Shown here in pieces: positions 60,689 through 64,000 of a stretch of DNA of 64,000 bases (within the stretch, counting starts at the first letter, position 1; the number at the start of each line of letters is the position of its first letter). Origin of the DNA: Phialocephala subalpina (taxonomy: Eukaryota > Ascomycota > Leotiomycetes > Helotiales > Mollisiaceae); assembly GCA_900073065.1 (NCBI GenBank), contig FJOG01000008.1:1321353-1385352 (forward strand), in the 5' to 3' direction. The translations under genes and the position numbers were made by a program. Below the pieces are notes generated by a model. The model saw nothing but the letters and a program-made list of their open reading frames with translations, was not told where the DNA came from and ran no database searches.

Positions 60689-61327
60689 ATGCCAGAGAAG
60701 GTTACTGCGAAGAGCGTGAAGCAGCAAGATATGGGCTGTGTCGTGAGTGGCCAAGGAGTGGTCCATTCTTCAATCAGCGCTGACTGCTCTCAGAATTCCT
60801 CATTCTCTGACAATACACGATACGAATACACTCCAAAGTTACCCTCTAGACCGGTAGCAGAGAGGGCAAGGAACCTTGACTCCGATGATGATAGGCCTAG
60901 CAGTGACCGCATACCAGATCGATCGCCTGCTGATTTCGAACCAGAGGCCACTATTATCCACCCCGGCAGGGCCTCGATCGATGTAGGAGAGGATTACCGA
61001 CATCAAACAAGGCGTGCAGCGACGAGTCAAAGACCAAGAGGCAGCACTCCTAGACAGGAGGCGAGAGCGACAAAGACCGACCCTCCCGACCAGGGACATG
61101 AATATTTCAGCATCAAGATAAAAGGAGACGGTGAGGTTCTCCAAGGGAATGTTGGAGACAACGACAAAACATGCAAGAGCAGGAACGTGTACAGCAATAT
61201 TGAGATAGATGGCGGCAGCATGAACATCCTCGGGAATATGAGTACAGATGCATTCGCGGCCCTTGTGATGGCCAAGTACTCCATGAGAGTCACGACCCAA
61301 CGAAGGCAAGAAGTGGAGGTGATCTGA
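60689..61327 (+). CDS. Disordered protein ending in two HET-s-like (HRAM-type) amyloid repeats
   Basis: A single exon of 212 codons. Met1 (60,689) and Met15 (60,731) are both possible. Met15 would give MGCVVSGQ, a myristoylation plus palmitoylation-type N-terminus. Residues 30-135 are polar and disordered. Residues 137-154 (HEYFSIKIKGDGEVLQGN) and 166-183 (NVYSNIEIDGGSMNILGN) are two repeats of exactly 18 residues ending in GN, with hydrophobics at 6, 8 and 15 or 14 and Gly at the turn, the layout of HET-s-related amyloid motifs (HRAM), which occur as pairs in fungal cell-death effectors and as single copies on NLR sensors. No HeLo, HELL or other known effector domain precedes them, so assignment rests on the repeats alone. 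A helical tail (DAFAALVMAKYSMRV) closes the protein. Confidence 0.68.
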   Translation: MPEKVTAKSVKQQDMGCVVSGQGVVHSSISADCSQNSSFSDNTRYEYTPKLPSRPVAERARNLDSDDDRPSSDRIPDRSPADFEPEATIIHPGRASIDVGEDYRHQTRRAATSQRPRGSTPRQEARATKTDPPDQGHEYFSIKIKGDGEVLQGNVGDNDKTCKSRNVYSNIEIDGGSMNILGNMSTDAFAALVMAKYSMRVTTQRRQEVEVI

Positions 61328-62595
61328 ATTTGGATGCGGACATGGCGAAGGATGGACGAGGAGATGGATTCTGAAGACTGATCGCAGCTTCCGTTGTTGG
61401 ACGATGTTAGGCGTATCGTATCGAGTTGACAGAATGAGGCATAGGAACTTCTCCGTGGTATTAACGATCGATCAAATCCATCTTGAACCATATATTCCTT
61501 GAAAAGCCTTTCAAATCGTTGATCAATGACTAGCTGAATGTCAGGACATAACACGTGCTAAGGACAGCGTGTTTTGAGGTGTTTGTTGCCTTCGCAGCTG
61601 GATGGGCGGGGGATGAGAACTGCTTCCTATTGGTCGTTTCATGACTTGAAGTATCAGCGTTGTGATAAAGGTGGAATAATCGTGGTGATGATAAGGTGAA
61701 GCAGCTTTGTTGTTGTGAAATGAAGCAAGAGATTAGGAGCGAGGAGAAACTTTCTATTATTGGACGCCCCACTTGAGACTCGGAATCTGGCCGGCTGACT
61801 GTCCTTTGTTGCACATCGGAGCAAAGCGCAACGTCTTGGCAGCTCAGCAGAGATTCTTGCTATGGAAATTTCTCAGAATATTTCCGAGTGGTCTTCTTCC
61901 ACAACATCACATCCCGAACTCTCACCACATCATGTTACAGTACCACCGTACCGGTAGACCTTAGATGAACCGTCGGACGAGAATCTCATCCAAATGCGAG
62001 CCTCGTACTGGAGGGTCTGTAGCGGTCTCCAAAGCTGACCAGGGCGACGGGTCAACAGTTCCGAATACGCTGAATCGAAGAGAAGATGGACGCTGCAAGC
62101 AAATGGAGATTTTGATGGAGCAAAAAGGGCCATTTCCTTCGCAGTGATGTTACTCTGCAGAGTTTTTCTCTGAATCGGCAAACAGGGCTGAAAAGGCTAC
62201 GATGCGACAAGTGTTATGTCGGTCCCGAAATGGACGCGTTGAAGCAATTCCCATCTTAGAAAGCTGATCGCCGGGTCGCAAGCCGCATGGCGCGCTGAGC
62301 CCCCAATCTCGCATTGAACATCGAGATAGGTAGATATTGCCTTGCTTTCGTTCCATCGTTTCAGTTTAGTGTTGTTATTATTTCTAATTGCCATTAAAAG
62401 GCCTCCTTCGAGCGATGCAGTGACTGGTTTGTTCGCTGAATCTGACAGCGGCAGGAAGGTTGTGGGACCTTGTCACCCCAAGTGCGGCGCAGTTCTCTCT
62501 GATATTAAAGAAATGATCATCCCTTCATCGCAAATCGTGTTTGGATTTTTGGCCTCTCATCATTTACTGTTCGATATGTATTCCTCAAGAATTCT
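61328..62595. other. Intergenic DNA; no gene supported
   Basis: Short frames only. The last 250 bp before 62,596 should contain the promoter and start of the next gene, but the exact start could not be fixed. Confidence 0.45.
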
Positions 62596-63698
62596 TTGGA
62601 CTGGCATTGCCTCATCTTCCTGCTGCGTTCTGTCGCTGCATTTACATGCTACTGGTTAGATGGTACGGAGGCTGCATCTGGGTACATAGCATGCAATTCT
62701 ACAGCTTCTTCGGGATCTGCGTGCTGTGGTTCGAATGATGCGTGTACGACTTTCAGTTGGTGTCTGGGAGCTTCTGGAATGCCATACAGAGAAGGATGTA
62801 CAGATTCCACGTGGGCTTCCTCTGCATGCTAAAATTCATATTGCCAAAGCAAGTGTATCCTAAATGGAGAAAGGGGACGTGGTCTAACATACCAATCTAG
62901 GTGTCAAGGACGACTATCAGTTTCTCATGAATTGTAACGGACGGACCTACACTGCCGGCGAAACCCTTCTGTTCTGCTGCTCGGGCACCAATTCCAGAAG
63001 GAATTGTTGCAGTCTCAACTTCTCACTACCATACACTGCTGCCAATGGTCTCACTGGTCACGCTTTTATTCCAGGCAGTGAGGATGCTGCTGTTACGACC
63101 ACACTCACCGCGAGGTCCACCAGCACGGGAAGCTCAACTGCTAGTCCGACATCGAGCTCTATAGGAGCAGCAAGTCAGAGTGCGAATTCAAGCACTACGG
63201 CCAGTATCAGTTCCAGCACTGGAATCTCGACTGGAGCGATTGCTGGAGCATCTGTTGGATGTGCTATTGGAGGACTTTTGCTGGGTGCTGCACTCTCATT
63301 CTTGATGTTGAGACGTGAGCCCCCCAAGCCATTCGACATCTTAATGCTAACTATCGAATAAGCAGACACTCATCAGTACAGATATCCGAATTAGCTATAA
63401 ACGATGGCACATATTATGAACCTCCCAAAAATGCATATCCAGGCCCATCTGCTGGTTCTCCCATGAGTCCTGAGCAGAACTACACCCCCGCTATGAACCA
63501 GTACACAACGCAAACAGTGCAACAAACTTCTTCGGCTATTCCAAACTATGAGCTTGATGGGAACCAACACCGAGGTATGCTGTTGAGCATTAGGTGATCC
63601 TGTGATGCGAATTTCTGATAGTTCTGTGCTAATATTATGGGTTGATAGAGGTTGAAGATAGCAGTTGGACGATGGAACCGGATCTAAGTTGCAACTGA
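62596..63698 (+). pseudogene. Cys-rich single-pass membrane protein gene with one in-frame TAA
   Basis: A typical Pezizomycotina surface protein: the Cys domain CYWLDGTEAASGYIACN, CCGSNDAC, REGCTDSTWASSAC, then NSYCQSKC, NCNGRTYTAGETLLFCC and NCC, a Ser/Thr stalk, a transmembrane helix (IAGASVGCAIGGLLLGAALSFLM) and a cytosolic tail (YYEPPKNAYPGPSAGSPMSP, YELDGNQ). Introns at about 62,861-62,901, 63,315-63,376 and 63,575-63,648 join in frame to TGA 63,696-63,698. A TAA at 62,830-62,832 lies in frame between SSAC and NSYC, where relatives continue. Everything after it is conserved and spliceable, so the lesion is recent, an error or a read-through site. The start is unresolved: the signal-peptide region around 62,540-62,640 seems split over frames. 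Confidence 0.65.
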
Positions 63699-64000
63699 AC
63701 CGGTGTTCTCATTTGATGGTGTTCGGAAGGGTTTGAAATGCAGAGTTTTGTGTCACCTGGGAGGCACCCGCCAAAAGGTCGGTTATGATGGAATGACAGC
63801 GTCGAACTGGTATAGACAATGAGTTAGAGAACTGATATGTCTTTGAGCTTCTTGTCAACATCCATTGGCGCGAAAGAGGTCAGATAAGAAGAAAGACGGC
63901 ACCAAGGCAGCTCTGGTTTTCCAATGCGACGTCTTCAAGCTTGGGACGGAAATAACTATTGATGTAGACATTCCGTTCACAATATTGCTTGATTTCTCCG
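63699..64000. other. 3' flank at the window edge; nothing recognised
   Basis: No open frame or repeat is visible in the last 300 bp. Confidence 0.5.

Overview
The window looks like a chromosome segment of a filamentous ascomycete (Pezizomycotina). Genes have short GT-AG introns of about 45-65 bp. There are an ascomycete-type laccase, a multi-PAS hybrid histidine kinase, WSC and Ser/Thr-rich wall proteins and F-box-like families. The first 13.3 kb is extremely AT-rich and nearly stripped of CA/TG dinucleotides while CG remains, the signature of repeat-induced point mutation (RIP). A helotialean (Leotiomycetes) fungus is a guess only.

Positions 1-13,360 are a retrotransposon graveyard. A Ty3/Gypsy element on the minus strand (1634-9797, two 262-bp LTRs, 5-bp target duplication TTATA) sits inside the integrase region of an older plus-strand copy of the same family (1-1633 continuing at 9798-12854, with its own 3' LTR). 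At about 13,360 composition switches abruptly to normal genic DNA.

Positions 13,361-41,000 hold a hybrid histidine kinase, a small secreted glycoprotein, a laccase with all copper ligands, an amidase remnant, a PLP-dependent decarboxylase with a one-base frameshift, a broken gene with a frameshift and a stop, a large Ser/Thr-rich secreted protein, an FAD aromatic monooxygenase, a DUF3716-like Cys protein and a 2EXR-like gene broken by one TAG.

Positions 41,000-53,500 hold a secreted three-WSC protein, a frameshifted gene of unknown function, a foldback element, a large glycosylated membrane protein, a probable GPI-anchored protein and an atypical short-chain dehydrogenase.

Positions 53,500-64,000 hold a 125-bp MITE with perfect inverted repeats and a TA duplication, three tandem degenerate F-box-like genes, a divergent gene pair, and a Cys-rich single-pass membrane protein gene carrying one in-frame TAA. 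Both products of the divergent pair start with a possible N-myristoylation signal and share an 18-residue motif that resembles HET-s-type amyloid repeats. That pair is the most interesting candidate system here.

The genes do not form an obvious single cluster. What recurs is surface and secreted proteins (laccase, WSC, Ser/Thr-rich, GPI, Cys-rich membrane protein) and many genes with only one or two inactivating lesions. Several of the stop codons are the type a CpA-to-TpA change would create.
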